Assembly: GCF_007743815.1 (NCBI RefSeq)
Contig: NZ_CP036265.1
Span: 2,038,323 to 2,102,322, forward strand
DNA: 64,000 nt
From: Alienimonas californiensis
GTDB taxonomy: Bacteria > Planctomycetota > Planctomycetia > Planctomycetales > Planctomycetaceae
Direction of reading: 5' to 3'
Below, piece by piece: positions 1 to 9,413 of this stretch. The first letter of the stretch is position 1; each line of letters begins with the position of its first letter. The notes below the pieces were generated by a model, which was given only the letters and a program-made list of their open reading frames with translations, did no database searches and was not told the origin of the DNA. The position numbers and the translations under genes were made by a program.

Positions 1-30
1 GACGCTTGAAGCGTCCGGGACGCTGGGCGA

Positions 31-798
31 TCACTTCTTCGCGTTCAAAATCGGCTTCAACCCGGCTTTCAGCTGTTCTGCCCAGATCGCGTAGCCGGCG
101 TCGTTTTGGTGGAGCATGTCGCTCCGGAACAGCTCGGCGTTCGGCGTGCCGTCCTCGTTTAAATAGGCCTCCGTGGCGTCCAGGTAGTACACCTTGTCGT
201 CCTCGGCGGCGATCTGTTTCATCGCCTCGTTGAAGGCGTTGATCCGCGGCCAGGCCTTCCAGCGGGAGGGGGTCGGGGTGACGGAGATCAACACCACCGG
301 CACGTCGGCGTCCATTTCGTGCGCCGTGGCGACAATGTGCCGGACATATTTCGCGGCGCCCTCGGGGGTTTGATCGGTGGGTTTGGCCTTGGCGGCCCCG
401 GTAATGTCGTTCGCCACGAACAGGGCGATCGCGGCCACGTGCGCCCCCGGCTCGCCCGGCGTGAGGTGCGGGGCGAACAGGCGCTCGGCGAAGTAGGCGA
501 AGTCGCTGTACCGCGCCCCGCCGTAGCCCCGGGCGACGACCGGGATCGGCGCCATGTCCTCCTCCACGTCGCCCTCCATCCACAGCCGCACCGAGGACGA
601 CCCCGCCAAGAGCACCGCCCCCTCCGGCGGGCCGCCGGCCGCGTAGAGTTCGCGGTCCCGCTCGCCGAGCTTTTTGACCGAGGATTCGAACTTGGCGATG
701 TTCGATTGCCAGCGGTCGAACGAGACCTCCGGGGCCTCCGCCGGGGCGTCGGCGGGCAGGAACGAACAGAGCAGCAGGGCGAGCGGGGCGACGGTCAT
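31..798 (-). CDS. Secreted SGNH/GDSL-family hydrolase
   Basis: Predicted esterase of the SGNH/GDSL fold, likely acting outside the cytoplasm on an acylated sugar or lipid; the substrate is unknown. From the ATG at 798 the protein is 255 aa. It opens with a hydrophobic signal peptide ending near residue 20. Block I is the GSSS motif at residues 66-69, with Ser68 the likely nucleophile; block II is the RGYGG stretch near 90-94; block III is the AND motif with Asn130; the DxxH catalytic pair is Asp227/His230. An in-frame ATG at 810 is an alternative start, and the frame stays open to 996, but that extension has no signal character. A TAGGCT box (minus strand, 840-845) about 30 bases upstream could be its -10 element. 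It is the first gene in the window, and its stop codon lies at 31-33. Confidence 0.8.
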   Translation of the reverse strand: MTVAPLALLLCSFLPADAPAEAPEVSFDRWQSNIAKFESSVKKLGERDRELYAAGGPPEGAVLLAGSSSVRLWMEGDVEEDMAPIPVVARGYGGARYSDFAYFAERLFAPHLTPGEPGAHVAAIALFVANDITGAAKAKPTDQTPEGAAKYVRHIVATAHEMDADVPVVLISVTPTPSRWKAWPRINAFNEAMKQIAAEDDKVYYLDATEAYLNEDGTPNAELFRSDMLHQNDAGYAIWAEQLKAGLKPILNAKK

Positions 799-932
799 GC
801 GAGGCTCCATGGCGGGGGCGGAAATGGATACGTCCCCGCAGCCTACGCAATCAGCCGACCGCTCTCCCCTCGCCGCGGTTTCGGACCGCGGGCGTGCGTT
901 GACGGGATCCCAGCCCGTCGCCGCCCCGCCGG

Positions 933-2000
933 CTACACATCGTCCCCGTGCGGGCCGAAGTACGCCCACGCCCCGTCGAAGTCTTCGACGCTCCACGCCT
1001 CCCGCGCGGAGGGGACGCCGGGGGGCAGGGCGGCGCGCTCCTCGGCGACGACGCCCGCCAACGTCCGGCCCAGGCGCGCCCCGAAGGCGTCGGGATCGGT
1101 CTCCGCCGTCGTCACGCCGTCGAGGCCCGTCACGGCGACCTCACCGTCCTCGCACAACCGTTCCCAGCAGCCAGTCCAGTGCGGGCGGTCCAGGGTGACG
1201 CCCTCGTCGAGGTACAGCGTCCACTTGCCGTCGGGCTGTGCGGCCGGTCGGGTGTCGAATACGACCGCGACCCACCCGCCCTGGCCGGCATCGGCGCCGA
1301 CGGTGGTCAGCGTGACCGGGCCGCCCTCGCCGGGGCCGAAGTTGTCGTCGGGCCGGAACTCCGAGAGCCGCGTCTTCAGGAACGTCCGGAACGCCTCCGC
1401 CTCCCCACGGAGGTCGATCGCGGGTTTGAAGTCCCCGTCGGGCTCCGGTTCGTCGCCGTCTTCCCGCTCCGCGTCCGGGGCGTCGTGGCGCTCGGGCGGA
1501 TCGGTCGCCCACTGCCCCGGGACGAGCCGGACGGTCGGCGCGAGGCCGCCCAGCAGCGGGTGGTCCGAGACGTCCCCGCCCTGACAACTCCAGCGGATCA
1601 TCAGCCCCAGCGAGTCGCCCTGATAAACATGGAACAGGTCCCGGCCGCCGCGGGCGAAACAGTCATGCGTCCAGCCGTCCGGCAGGTCGAGGGGTTGCAG
1701 CACGTCTTCCGCGAACGGCCCCACGCCCGGTACGCGGACCTTCAGTTTCGCCCTCTCGCGGTACCGCCCCACGGTCTCCTCGAACTCCTCCCGCCCGGCG
1801 GGCAGCCGAAACATGAAGAATGCGACCAGGGCGGCCCCCCGCCACGGCGACCCCGGCGGGTAAGAAGCGGACAGCCGCAGCGTGGCCTCCGCCTCCTCGG
1901 CGGACCAAAACCCATCCTCGACCTCGACCGCATCGGCCCCTTCGAACCGCAGGCAGCCGAAGTTGAACGTCGGGGCGAGCCGGCGCCCCTGCAAGGACAT
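933..2000 (-). CDS. Conserved hypothetical protein, unknown function
   Basis: I do not recognise this 355-aa protein. It has no signal peptide and no membrane segment. It is acidic in its middle, with an Asp/Glu-rich stretch near residues 180-200, and has many Trp and Gly residues, suggesting a soluble cytoplasmic protein. Codon use (strong G/C at third positions) matches its neighbours. The ATG at 2000 is preferred; a GTG at 2015 would add five residues, and neither has a clear Shine-Dalgarno sequence. The 250 bases upstream to 2270 form a divergent spacer shared with the M23 peptidase. A long plus-strand frame covers the same DNA but reads as an antisense shadow, being rich in Arg, Pro and Gly with no coherent domain. 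Confidence 0.6.
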   Translation of the reverse strand: MSLQGRRLAPTFNFGCLRFEGADAVEVEDGFWSAEEAEATLRLSASYPPGSPWRGAALVAFFMFRLPAGREEFEETVGRYRERAKLKVRVPGVGPFAEDVLQPLDLPDGWTHDCFARGGRDLFHVYQGDSLGLMIRWSCQGGDVSDHPLLGGLAPTVRLVPGQWATDPPERHDAPDAEREDGDEPEPDGDFKPAIDLRGEAEAFRTFLKTRLSEFRPDDNFGPGEGGPVTLTTVGADAGQGGWVAVVFDTRPAAQPDGKWTLYLDEGVTLDRPHWTGCWERLCEDGEVAVTGLDGVTTAETDPDAFGARLGRTLAGVVAEERAALPPGVPSAREAWSVEDFDGAWAYFGPHGDDV

Positions 2001-2270
2001 CTGGGCGGCGGGCACGGCGGGGCTCCGGGCGGGGGACGACGCCCCAATGGAACGCGGCCGCCGCGGCGCGGCAAACGTCGCGGCGATCGGTCAGCCGTGC
2101 CGACGGATCACGCGGCGGCTCAGCGCCCGTGCTTAACAGCTTTGCGGAGGGTGCGGGAAGACGCCATGGCGAATCGGACCCGCCGGCTGCCAAGCCGGTT
2201 CGCCCCTGTTTGACGCCGACCGCCGGGCAGCGGACGCTCGGGCGCTCCCCGGTTTCGCTCGGCCCCCGTG

Positions 2271-3347
2271 ATGCTCCGTCCTCGTCGTCTCGCCCCGCTG
2301 CTGCTCGCGGGCGCCGTTCTGAATATCCCCGCGGCGCTCGCCGGGCCGCAGGACGCACCGCCCGCCGACCCGTCGCCCGCCGACTCGTCGCCCGCGGCCG
2401 GGCCGCCGTTCGAAAAGTTCGTCCTGCCGATCGGGGGGACGCCGTGGAAGGACTGGACGATCGTGAATTACGTGGACGTGGACCCGAAGTTCCGCGGCGT
2501 CCGCGACGCCCGCGGCGGGGCCTATACCTACGACTTTCATGAGGGGATCGACTACACCCTCGCCCACTTCGCCGCGATGGACCGCGGGGTCCCGGTGTTC
2601 GCCGCGGCCGACGGCACGGTCGTCGACGCCGAGGACGGCCACCCGGACCGCAACGCCGGGGACACGACCGATCCCAAGAACCGGGCGAAGACCCCGCCGA
2701 ACCTCGTGCGGATCGACCACCCCGGCGGCGTGCGGACGGCCTATCTGCACCTTCGTAAGGGGTCAATTACAGTCAAACCCGGCGACCGGGTGACCGCCGG
2801 GCAGAAGATTGCGGAGGTGGGCAGTTCCGGGAATTCCTCCGACCCGCACCTGCATTTCGAGGTCTATCAGGCCGAAGGGGCGAATCCTCAGCAGATCGCC
2901 CGCCGGGGCGGCGTGCTCGTGGCCACGCTGGAAGATCCGGAGCACTGGTGGCGGGACCCGCTGCCCTACGCCGCCGAGATGACCGGGGCGCTGGACCACG
3001 GCGTCACCCACGCGGAGTTGACGGAGGAATCGGTCCGCGACCGGCCCGCCGACGCCGTCTCCTTCGCCTCTCGCGGCCCCGCCGGCGGCCCCGATCGCAC
3101 GGTGCGGGTTTGGGCGCGGCTGTACGGGCTGAAAAAGGGGGACAAGCTCACCTTCGACGTGCTCGACCCGAACGGCCGGCCGGCGGCGACAAAGACTTTC
3201 ACGACGGACGAAATCCGCTACGGCTGGTGGTCCTACGAACTGGAACTGCCGGTCCGCGTCGACCCCGGCCGCTGGACCGTGCGGGCGACCCGCAACGGCA
3301 AGCCGCTGTTCACCGACGCCTTCCTGGTGAACTCGCGGAGCGAATAA
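2271..3347 (+). CDS. Secreted M23-family metallopeptidase
   Basis: Predicted zinc peptidase of the LytM/M23 type, which hydrolyses peptide cross-links (usually peptidoglycan) in the cell envelope. The 358-aa product begins with a signal peptide of about 24 residues. The M23 core spans roughly residues 88-200 and keeps the metal ligands: His90 and Asp94 in the HEGID motif, and the HLHF motif at 193-196. A His at about 160 (LHLR) is the probable catalytic residue. A C-terminal region of about 110 residues resembles a beta-sandwich accessory domain, but I cannot name it. The ATG at 2271 directly follows an in-frame GTG at 2268; either could start. The gene converges with argH across only 18 bases, leaving little room for separate terminators. 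Confidence 0.85.
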   Translation: MLRPRRLAPLLLAGAVLNIPAALAGPQDAPPADPSPADSSPAAGPPFEKFVLPIGGTPWKDWTIVNYVDVDPKFRGVRDARGGAYTYDFHEGIDYTLAHFAAMDRGVPVFAAADGTVVDAEDGHPDRNAGDTTDPKNRAKTPPNLVRIDHPGGVRTAYLHLRKGSITVKPGDRVTAGQKIAEVGSSGNSSDPHLHFEVYQAEGANPQQIARRGGVLVATLEDPEHWWRDPLPYAAEMTGALDHGVTHAELTEESVRDRPADAVSFASRGPAGGPDRTVRVWARLYGLKKGDKLTFDVLDPNGRPAATKTFTTDEIRYGWWSYELELPVRVDPGRWTVRATRNGKPLFTDAFLVNSRSE

Positions 3348-3365
3348 CGCCCGCACGATCCGACG

Positions 3366-4823
3366 TCAATTCATCCCCAACTGCCCGCGCCAGCGTTCGA
3401 CCTGGGCGGCGACCTGCTCGCGGCCGCCGCCGCCGTAGCTTTTCAGCACCGCCGCGGCGTTCTTCGCTCCCAACACCGAGCGCAATTCCTCGCTGCCGCC
3501 GGAGACGAGGCGCCCGTCGGCCGAAGCGAATTCCTCGTCGCTCAGGTCGGCCAGCCGGCGGCCGGTTTTCTCGCACAGGGCGACCAGTTTGCCGATCACG
3601 CCGTGAGCGGTCCGCATCGGCACGCCGGCCCGGATGGCGTGCTCCATTAGGGCGGTGGCGTCGAGGAAGCCGTCTTCCAGACGGCTCTCGATCTTCGCCA
3701 CGTTCAATGTCGCCCCGGCCACGATCGACGGCATCAAATCCAGGCAAGCCACGACCGTGTCGTGGGCGTCGAACAGGGCCAGTTTGTCCTCCTGCAGGTC
3801 ACGGTTATAGGCCGTCGGCAGGCCTTTCAAGAGGACGAGGGCCTGCACCAGCGCCCCGACGACCCGGGCGCTCTTCCCGCGGATCAATTCCGGCACGTCC
3901 GGGTTCCGCTTCTGCGGCATGATGCTGGAGCCGGTCGTATAGGCGTCCGGCAGGCTGAGGAAGCCGAACTCCGTGCTGAACCAGACGATCCACTCCTCCG
4001 CCCACTGCGAGAGGTGCGTCGCGGTGACGGTCAGGGCGAACAGATATTCGAGCAGGAAGTCCCGGTCGCTGGAGATATCGAGGCTGTTGGCGGCCGGGCG
4101 GTCGAAGCCTAATAACTCCGCGGTGCGGTCGCGGTCGATCGGCAGCGTGGTCCCGGCCAGCGCCGCGGCGCCCAGCGGACTTTCGTTCAACCGGGCCCGG
4201 CAATCGCGGACGCGGCCGCGGTCCCGGTCCAGCTTTTCGACCCAGCAGAGCCAACTGTGGGCGGCGGAAACCGGCATCGCCCGTTGCAGGTGCGTGTAGC
4301 CGGGGATCACGACGTCTAAATCCTGCCCGCAGCGGCCGACGAAGGCCCGCTGCACGTCGGCCAATAATTCGTCCAGCCGATCGCAGGCCTCCCGCACGAA
4401 CAGCTTGAGGTCCGTGGAGACCTGATCGTTCCGGCTGCGGGCCGTATGCAGCTTGCGGCCGGCGTCGCCGATCTTCTCGGTGAGGGCCGACTCGATGTGC
4501 ATGTGTACGTCCTCCAGTTCCGTACGGAACGGGAACGTGCCGGCTTCAATTTCGCCCAGCACCTCGTCCAGGCCGGCGTGGATCGCGTCGCGTTCCTCGG
4601 CGGTCAGCAGGCCGTTTTCGGCCAGCATCGTGGCGTGGGCCTTGGAGCCGGCGACGTCGTGCGGGGCGAGGCGGGCGTCGAAGGAGATGCTCTCGGTGAA
4701 GCTCTCCACCCGCGGATCGGTCCCGCCGGCGAACCGGCCGCCCCACGCCTTGCCGGAGTGGCCCTCGGAGCCGTTCGCGGGGGCGGGGGAGGGGGCGGCG
4801 GAATCGGGCACGGCGGCGGTCAC
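3366..4823 (-). CDS. argH: Argininosuccinate lyase
   Basis: Last enzyme of arginine biosynthesis, splitting argininosuccinate into arginine and fumarate in the cytoplasm. The fumarase/aspartase superfamily signature [11 protein letters not shown] sits near residue 296, and other ArgH landmarks are present: the KAWGGRF start of the fold, HTARSRNDQ and [10 protein letters not shown]. The frame is open to 4955, but the upstream 44 codons are Pro/Arg-rich and look non-coding. I chose the GTG at 4823, which gives 485 aa, close to the usual 460-470 plus a short Ala/Pro-rich leader. No Shine-Dalgarno sequence is visible. It is divergent from the small exported protein at 5051. No other arginine genes are next to it. 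Confidence 0.93.
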   Translation of the reverse strand: MTAAVPDSAAPSPAPANGSEGHSGKAWGGRFAGGTDPRVESFTESISFDARLAPHDVAGSKAHATMLAENGLLTAEERDAIHAGLDEVLGEIEAGTFPFRTELEDVHMHIESALTEKIGDAGRKLHTARSRNDQVSTDLKLFVREACDRLDELLADVQRAFVGRCGQDLDVVIPGYTHLQRAMPVSAAHSWLCWVEKLDRDRGRVRDCRARLNESPLGAAALAGTTLPIDRDRTAELLGFDRPAANSLDISSDRDFLLEYLFALTVTATHLSQWAEEWIVWFSTEFGFLSLPDAYTTGSSIMPQKRNPDVPELIRGKSARVVGALVQALVLLKGLPTAYNRDLQEDKLALFDAHDTVVACLDLMPSIVAGATLNVAKIESRLEDGFLDATALMEHAIRAGVPMRTAHGVIGKLVALCEKTGRRLADLSDEEFASADGRLVSGGSEELRSVLGAKNAAAVLKSYGGGGREQVAAQVERWRGQLGMN

Positions 4824-5050
4824 GAAGGTGCGGGAGCGAACGAACGAACGGGGGCGATGCGGGCCGAATCCGGCGGGCGGCGGGGGATTCCCGGGCCGGT
4901 CGCGCGGGTCGGGGCGGTCGGGCGGGAGTGTGCGGCCGCGGACGGCCGCCGACAACCGCGGCGCCCCCCCGGCCCCTGCCGAACGGGGGCGCCGGTTGCG
5001 TAGCCTAGACCGGTTCCGCCGCTCGTTCCCCCGCCGCCCGCTCCGCCGTC

Positions 5051-5644
5051 ATGACGCTCCGCCCGTTCCAAGTCGTCGGTCTGGGTCTGCTGGGAACCGG
5101 TGCGATGCTGGCGTTCAGCCCCGCGACCGCCGCCGGCGCCGACCTGAACCAGTCGGCCGACGCCCCCGGCGTGATCGTCCCCCGCATCCCGCGCCGGGTC
5201 GCGGTGCAGGACGAACCGACGCCGGACAAACCCGTGCCGGACGCCGCCCTGGAGGCCCCGCCAGACGACGGCTTCTCTGAGAACGGCTTCGGGGAGGAAT
5301 CCTCCGTCCGCCGGTCGTCGCCCGACGGGACGCGGATCCTCCCGCGGGTCACGCGGGACGAGTACCGGGCGGCGTATCACGCCGTGCCGTTCAGCCTCGC
5401 GGAGCACCGGGCGAACCCCGGCTACCGGCACGCCGCCGCGATGAAGTTCCTCACCGGCGAGTACCCCCCGGTCCCGCCGGCGACGATCGCTCCCCCGGCC
5501 ACGGCCGGCCCGGCGTTCGGAGTTCCCGGACTCGGCGCCCCCGGGTTCGGTCCGCCGCCGTTCGTGTTCGACCGGGTGCAGGGCGTGGTCCCGACGTTCG
5601 TGGACCGCTACCAACCGCCGCGGGTCTACCTGCCCGGGCGGTGA
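5051..5644 (+). CDS. Small exported protein of planctomycete type
   Basis: Unrecognised 197-aa protein with an N-terminal signal peptide (hydrophobic to about residue 28, Ala-rich cleavage site). Its middle carries a Tyr/Arg/Asn-rich segment of the form AEHRANPGYRHAAAMKFL, resembling a motif I associate with short exported planctomycete proteins of unknown role. The C-terminus is rich in Pro, Gly and Ala. A TAGCCT box at 5001-5006 lies 45 bases before the ATG and is the best -10 candidate. The gene is followed by a strong hairpin that separates it from the convergent msrA. Function cannot be assigned. Confidence 0.65.
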   Translation: MTLRPFQVVGLGLLGTGAMLAFSPATAAGADLNQSADAPGVIVPRIPRRVAVQDEPTPDKPVPDAALEAPPDDGFSENGFGEESSVRRSSPDGTRILPRVTRDEYRAAYHAVPFSLAEHRANPGYRHAAAMKFLTGEYPPVPPATIAPPATAGPAFGVPGLGAPGFGPPPFVFDRVQGVVPTFVDRYQPPRVYLPGR

Positions 5645-5682
5645 GCCCTCTTCCAAGCGTCAGGCGAACGATCGCAGCGCCG

Positions 5683-5746
5683 ACGTTCGCTTGCGGTTTC
5701 GCGGGGCCGCAGAACTCTCGGGCCCCGCGAAACCGCAAGCGAACGT
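5683..5746. terminator. Long perfect hairpin between convergent genes
   Basis: Two 26-base arms (5683-5708 and 5721-5746) are perfect reverse complements around a 12-base loop. The element lies between the ends of two convergent genes (5644 and 5759) and could terminate transcription from both sides, although no T-tract follows. The arms contain the GCTTGCGGTTTCGC word, so it may equally be an interspersed palindromic repeat. Confidence 0.6.
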
Positions 5747-5758
5747 ACAAGCCCGGGG

Positions 5759-6490
5759 TTACTCGGCGGCGGGCGTCCCCGCGGCGGCCTTGGCGTTGTG
5801 CTCCTGAATGATCGACGCCCCGCCGGCCTCCTCGCCCCAGATCTTGTTGAGCCCCTCGACGCGGCCGCAGGAGGCGGCGTAGGCGTTATAGCGGGCCGGG
5901 TTCGTCTTATAGAAGTCCTGGTGATAAGCCTCGGCCTCGTAGAACGGGCCGGCCTCGGCCAGTTCCGTGGCGACCTTGCGGTCGAAGCGTTGTTGAACCT
6001 GCTTGAGCGACGCCTCCGCGGCGGCCTTCTGCTCCGGCGTGTAATAAACCCCGGTGCGGTACTGGTTGCCGCGGTCCACGAACTGCCGGTTCTGCTGGAA
6101 CGGGTCGACGTTCCGCCAGAAGACGTTCAGCAGCGTTTCGTAGCTGACCTTCTGCGGGTCGTAGACGACCTTGATCGCTTCCGTGTGGCCGGTGCGGCCG
6201 GTGGTGACCTGATAATAGGTCGGGTCTTCCAGCCGCCCGGCGGTGTAGCCGCTGGTCGTGGAGATCACGCCGTCGAGCTTGTCGAAGGGCGATTCCATGC
6301 ACCAGAAGCACCCGCCAGCGAAGATCGCGGAGGCGCGGCCGTCCTGCTCCCCGGTTCCCTCCGCGGCGTCGGCGGTCGGCAGGGGGGGCTGAACGGCTGA
6401 TGCGGCGGGCGCCCAGGCCAGTGCCGCGGCGGCGAGCGCCGCGGCGGAAAGAATCGGCAGGCGGCGGGCGGAACAGGCGAGAGCGGTCAT
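5759..6490 (-). CDS. msrA: Exported peptide-methionine (S)-S-oxide reductase
   Basis: Repairs oxidised methionine by reducing the S-sulfoxide form. The catalytic GCFW motif is present with Cys61, followed by the usual MsrA features: GYTAGR, TGRTGHTEA and a Tyr/Trp/His-rich C-terminal half. A further Cys near residue 206 may serve in recycling. The N-terminal 32 residues form a clear signal peptide, so the 243-aa protein should act in the periplasm or be membrane-tethered. No msrB neighbour is present. The ATG at 6490 is preceded by a GAAGG-like ribosome site, and a TAGAAT box (minus strand, 6521-6526) lies about 30 bases upstream. Confidence 0.93.
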   Translation of the reverse strand: MTALACSARRLPILSAAALAAAALAWAPAASAVQPPLPTADAAEGTGEQDGRASAIFAGGCFWCMESPFDKLDGVISTTSGYTAGRLEDPTYYQVTTGRTGHTEAIKVVYDPQKVSYETLLNVFWRNVDPFQQNRQFVDRGNQYRTGVYYTPEQKAAAEASLKQVQQRFDRKVATELAEAGPFYEAEAYHQDFYKTNPARYNAYAASCGRVEGLNKIWGEEAGGASIIQEHNAKAAAGTPAAE

Positions 6491-6520
6491 GGAAACCTTC
6501 GTTCGGGGGCAAGCGGCGGC

Positions 6521-6526
6521 ATTCTA
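6521..6526 (-). promoter_or_regulatory. Probable -10 box of msrA
   Basis: TAGAAT on the minus strand, about 30 bases before the msrA ATG. A hexamer with four of six matches to TTGACA/TTGACG lies 17 bases upstream (6544-6549, CCGACG on the minus strand). It stands out because AT-rich words are rare in this DNA. Confidence 0.45.
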
Positions 6527-6599
6527 CCCGCCCGCCGGGCGGCCGTCGGCGGGTAAGCTGTCGCTCCTTCCCGAGCCCCGCCTCCCGATCGGTTCCTGA

Positions 6600-7613
6600 A
6601 TGCCTGCCGCGTCCCAATTGTTCCTCTCCCGACTGTTCGTCGCGTCGTCCGCGCTGGCCGTTGCGATCGTCGCGGCCCCGCAACCGGCGGGGGCGGACGA
6701 ACGCCTGGCCGGCAAGGCCTGCCGCTCCGTGCACCTGCGGCTCCCGGCGCCGAAGGCGGAGGCGTTCTATCAGGAGATGACCGTCCGGGAGTCCGCCCCC
6801 GGGACCTACTTCATGGCCTGCGGATGGAACCGCGGGTACTTCGGGATTCAGGAACTGGCGAACGGCGAAAAGCTGGCCCTGTTCAGCGTCTGGGAGCCGC
6901 CCGCCGGCCAGAATCCGGACCTCGTGCCGGAGGACCGCCGGGTCGAACTGCGGTCCAAGGGAGAGGAATCGGAGGTGAAGCGCTTCGGCGGCGAGGGCAC
7001 CGGCGGACAGTGCTTTTTGAAGACCGACGCCGCCGATTGGGAGATCGGCGACGTCTGCCGGTTCCTCCTCGTCGCCTCCGTCGATCAGGACGAGACCGGC
7101 GCCCCGATCGCCGGCCGCACGGCCTATACGGGGTATTTCTCCCGCCGTGCCCAGGGTGAAGAGTCGCCCGGCCCGTGGCAGAAGATGGCGACGTTCTCCA
7201 CCCTGACCCCCACCCAAGCCGGCGAATTCGAGCCGCTGCGGAGCCTGTACACCTTCGTCGAAGACTTCCGCCGCAACGGCGTGAGCCTCACCCAGCGCCG
7301 GACGGCGGAGTTCGGCGCCGGCTGGGTGTGGACCGTGCCGGACGCCACGGCCAAAGCCGGCGCCGGTCTGCCCCGATGGGAGCCGCTGAACGAGGCCCAG
7401 TTCACCGCGGACGGCAACCCGGCCCAGAACGTGAACGCCACGACGCTGCCGGGCGAAACCCCGACGCAGGTGGGTCGATTCACCCTGTCCACCGGCGGCG
7501 ACACGCCGGAGAACGCCGACCGACTCGGCGAATCGCTGACCCGCCCGACCTCCCTGGCCCGCATCGCCCCCCGCCCGCCGAGCGACCTGCCGTTCGACCC
7601 GTCGGCCGACTGA
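6600..7613 (+). CDS. Exported hypothetical protein
   Basis: A 337-aa protein I cannot name with certainty. Residues 1-32 form a signal peptide. The mature part is mixed alpha/beta with repeated Trp/Gly/Phe positions and an FMACGWNRGYFGIQEL-like stretch near residue 77, which recalls carbohydrate-binding or DUF3472-type beta-sandwich proteins; that comparison is only suggestive. No catalytic motif is evident. It diverges from msrA over a 109-base spacer and is followed by a complex hairpin region before the convergent esterase. Confidence 0.65.
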   Translation: MPAASQLFLSRLFVASSALAVAIVAAPQPAGADERLAGKACRSVHLRLPAPKAEAFYQEMTVRESAPGTYFMACGWNRGYFGIQELANGEKLALFSVWEPPAGQNPDLVPEDRRVELRSKGEESEVKRFGGEGTGGQCFLKTDAADWEIGDVCRFLLVASVDQDETGAPIAGRTAYTGYFSRRAQGEESPGPWQKMATFSTLTPTQAGEFEPLRSLYTFVEDFRRNGVSLTQRRTAEFGAGWVWTVPDATAKAGAGLPRWEPLNEAQFTADGNPAQNVNATTLPGETPTQVGRFTLSTGGDTPENADRLGESLTRPTSLARIAPRPPSDLPFDPSAD

Positions 7614-7623
7614 CCCTCGCGTG

Positions 7624-7700
7624 AGCCCGGAGCGCAAGCTCCGGCCGTGCGTCGTTCGGGGCGACGGCTGTGCCGACGGCCGATGCTTGCGCATCGGGCT
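7624..7700. repeat. Nested inverted repeats between convergent genes
   Basis: Two 7-bp hairpins (7627-7633 with 7638-7644, loop GCAA; 7680-7686 with 7691-7697, loop TTGC) are enclosed by an outer AGCCCG/CGGGCT pair (7624-7629, 7695-7700). The fold sits between genes ending at 7613 and 7734 and shares the GCGCAAGC word with the other palindromes in the window. It may act as a bidirectional terminator. Confidence 0.5.
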
Positions 7701-7733
7701 GGTTTTGAACGCGAGACTTCGCGGAAAAACGCT

Positions 7734-8699
7734 CTAATTCGCTGCGGCGGCCGGGGCGCCGGTGAGGGTGAAGGGGGCTTCCTCGTCGTTCGCCGCCGGC
7801 GCCGGTTCGGACAGCCAGCCCAGGGAGGTGAAGAACGCGTCCGTCAGCCGCAGGGTGGTCCGATAGGGCCGGCCGCCGTCGCGGCCCTGGTTGAAGAATC
7901 CGTGCCCGGCGCCCGGGAACAGGGCCAGCTCCGCCCGCACGCCGTCGCGGCGGAGGGCTTCGCAGAACAGCTCCACGGAGCGGGCGGGGACGGTCGTGTC
8001 CTTCTCCCCATGAAACAGGATCGTCGGCGGGTCGCCGGCGTCGACGTGATGAATCGGCGAGAGCCGTTCGTCCCCGCCCTCCGGCAGCAGGCCGGCCATC
8101 CAGCGGTCGAACGTCGCCGTCGTCCCGTCGGGAGCGGTGTAGGGGGCGCAGATCACGCCGGGGTTGAACAGGGCGAGGGCGTTCGCGGTTTGAAAGCCCT
8201 CGGGGTCGCCGGGGAAGGACTCGATCACGCCGCAGCAGGCCCCGAGGTGCCCGCCGGCGCTGCCCCCGCCGGCGGCGACGCGGGTCGGATCAACGCCGTA
8301 CTGCTCCGCCCGGGAACGCAGGGCGTGTAGGGCGGCCCGGGCGTCCTGGACGCATTCGACCGGGCCGGCGCCGTGAGTCTTGTTCACCCGGTATTCCGCG
8401 ACCGCCGCGACCATCCCCCGGTCCGCCAGATGCCGGGCGTGCGGGGCGAACTGCCCGGGGCTCCCGCCCCGCCAACCGCCGCCGAAATAAAACACGATTG
8501 CCGGCCGGGCCACGACTTTCGCCGGGCGTTCGGTCGTCCCCTCCGGCAGGAAGACGTGCAACGTTAAATCGACCGTGCCGCCGGCTTTGGCGTCCTCGGC
8601 CGTTTTGTAGACGAACGCGGCGTCGGCCCCGTGCTGCGGGGCGACGTCCGCGGAACCGGGCGCCGCGAGGGCGGCCAACAGCAGGGCGAGCGACGGCAT
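7734..8699 (-). CDS. Exported alpha/beta-hydrolase (HSL/BD-FAE-like esterase)
   Basis: Predicted secreted carboxylesterase. The 321-aa protein has a short signal peptide (to about residue 17). It then shows the esterase/lipase layout: oxyanion-hole GGGW at 73-76, nucleophile Ser147 in GGGSAGG, Asp234 in the GEKDTTVP segment and His266 in GAGHGF. A pair of adjacent Cys at 155-156 is unusual but not obviously functional. Members of this group remove acetyl or feruloyl groups from polysaccharides; the substrate here is unknown. It is preceded by an imperfect palindrome that separates it from the upstream sigma factor gene. Confidence 0.85.
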   Translation of the reverse strand: MPSLALLLAALAAPGSADVAPQHGADAAFVYKTAEDAKAGGTVDLTLHVFLPEGTTERPAKVVARPAIVFYFGGGWRGGSPGQFAPHARHLADRGMVAAVAEYRVNKTHGAGPVECVQDARAALHALRSRAEQYGVDPTRVAAGGGSAGGHLGACCGVIESFPGDPEGFQTANALALFNPGVICAPYTAPDGTTATFDRWMAGLLPEGGDERLSPIHHVDAGDPPTILFHGEKDTTVPARSVELFCEALRRDGVRAELALFPGAGHGFFNQGRDGGRPYRTTLRLTDAFFTSLGWLSEPAPAANDEEAPFTLTGAPAAAAN

Positions 8700-8785
8700 C
8701 GGCGGAGCCTTTTTGAAACACGGGCGGGCCGGTGCGTTATGACCCCGCCCCGGCGCCGTCGCAAACGTGTTCGGGTTCTTCTGAT

Positions 8786-8844
8786 ACCAACCCGAAGCGT
8801 CAGCGAGGGCTTCCGATCGGCCCTCGCTAACGCATCGGATTGGT
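8786..8844. repeat. Imperfect 25-bp-armed palindrome
   Basis: Arms 8786-8810 and 8820-8844 pair with three mismatches in 25 around a 9-base loop. The element lies between the ECF sigma gene end (8868) and the esterase start (8699). One reading frame through it gives TRSVSEG, a chance peptide I remember as frequent in planctomycete predictions, so it is probably a dispersed repeat that may also terminate transcription. Confidence 0.55.
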
Positions 8845-8867
8845 GAAGCGAAGGCGTTCGACGTCTT

Positions 8868-9413
8868 CTATCCCACATCCGGCAGCGTCGTTCTCAGCCC
8901 CTGCAATCCCCGCCGGAGCAAGCCGGCGACGCTGGGGCCGGTGCGGTTCATCGCGGCGGCGATCTCCGCGGGGCTTTCGCCGTCGAGGTAGTGCCGCGTG
9001 ACGGCCTCCCGCTGGTCCTCCGGCAGCGATTCCAGCGCCGCGGCCAGTCGCACGGCCCGCTCGTGCCGGGCGGCGCCGTGGCTGGGGGAGCTGACGTCCG
9101 CCTCCAACAGCCCGCCCAGCCGCAGGGAATCGGCGGCGAGCTTCTCCTCCGTGCTGCGGTCCCGCCGCACGTCCCGCTTCTCGCGGGTGTGATCGCGGGC
9201 GGCGTGGGTGATGACCCGGGCGAGGATCTGCCGCAACCAGGCGCAGCGTTCGGCGTCCGTTTCGCCGCGGAATAGATCCCGGGCCTCGTGGGCCTGAAGC
9301 AGGCTTTGCTGCACGACGTCCGAGGCGTCCAGCCGCGTCTTCAACTTCCCGTGCAGCCCCGTCCGGGCGAGGTGCCGCAGGTAGCCGCGGAAGCGTTCGA
9401 AGTCGTCGTCCAT
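8868..9413 (-). CDS. ECF-type RNA polymerase sigma factor
   Basis: A 181-aa sigma-70 family regulator. Region 2 is visible around residues 25-75, with the DASDVVQQSLLQAHE helix typical of planctomycete ECF factors, and region 4 spans about 125-178, with LPEDQREAV and a helix-turn-helix. It should direct RNA polymerase to a small regulon. No anti-sigma factor is adjacent. The upstream gene on the same strand (9520-11487) encodes a large membrane protein; the two are 106 bases apart with an inverted repeat between them, so cotranscription is uncertain. The ATG at 9413 is the only sensible start. Confidence 0.9.
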   Translation of the reverse strand: MDDDFERFRGYLRHLARTGLHGKLKTRLDASDVVQQSLLQAHEARDLFRGETDAERCAWLRQILARVITHAARDHTREKRDVRRDRSTEEKLAADSLRLGGLLEADVSSPSHGAARHERAVRLAAALESLPEDQREAVTRHYLDGESPAEIAAAMNRTGPSVAGLLRRGLQGLRTTLPDVG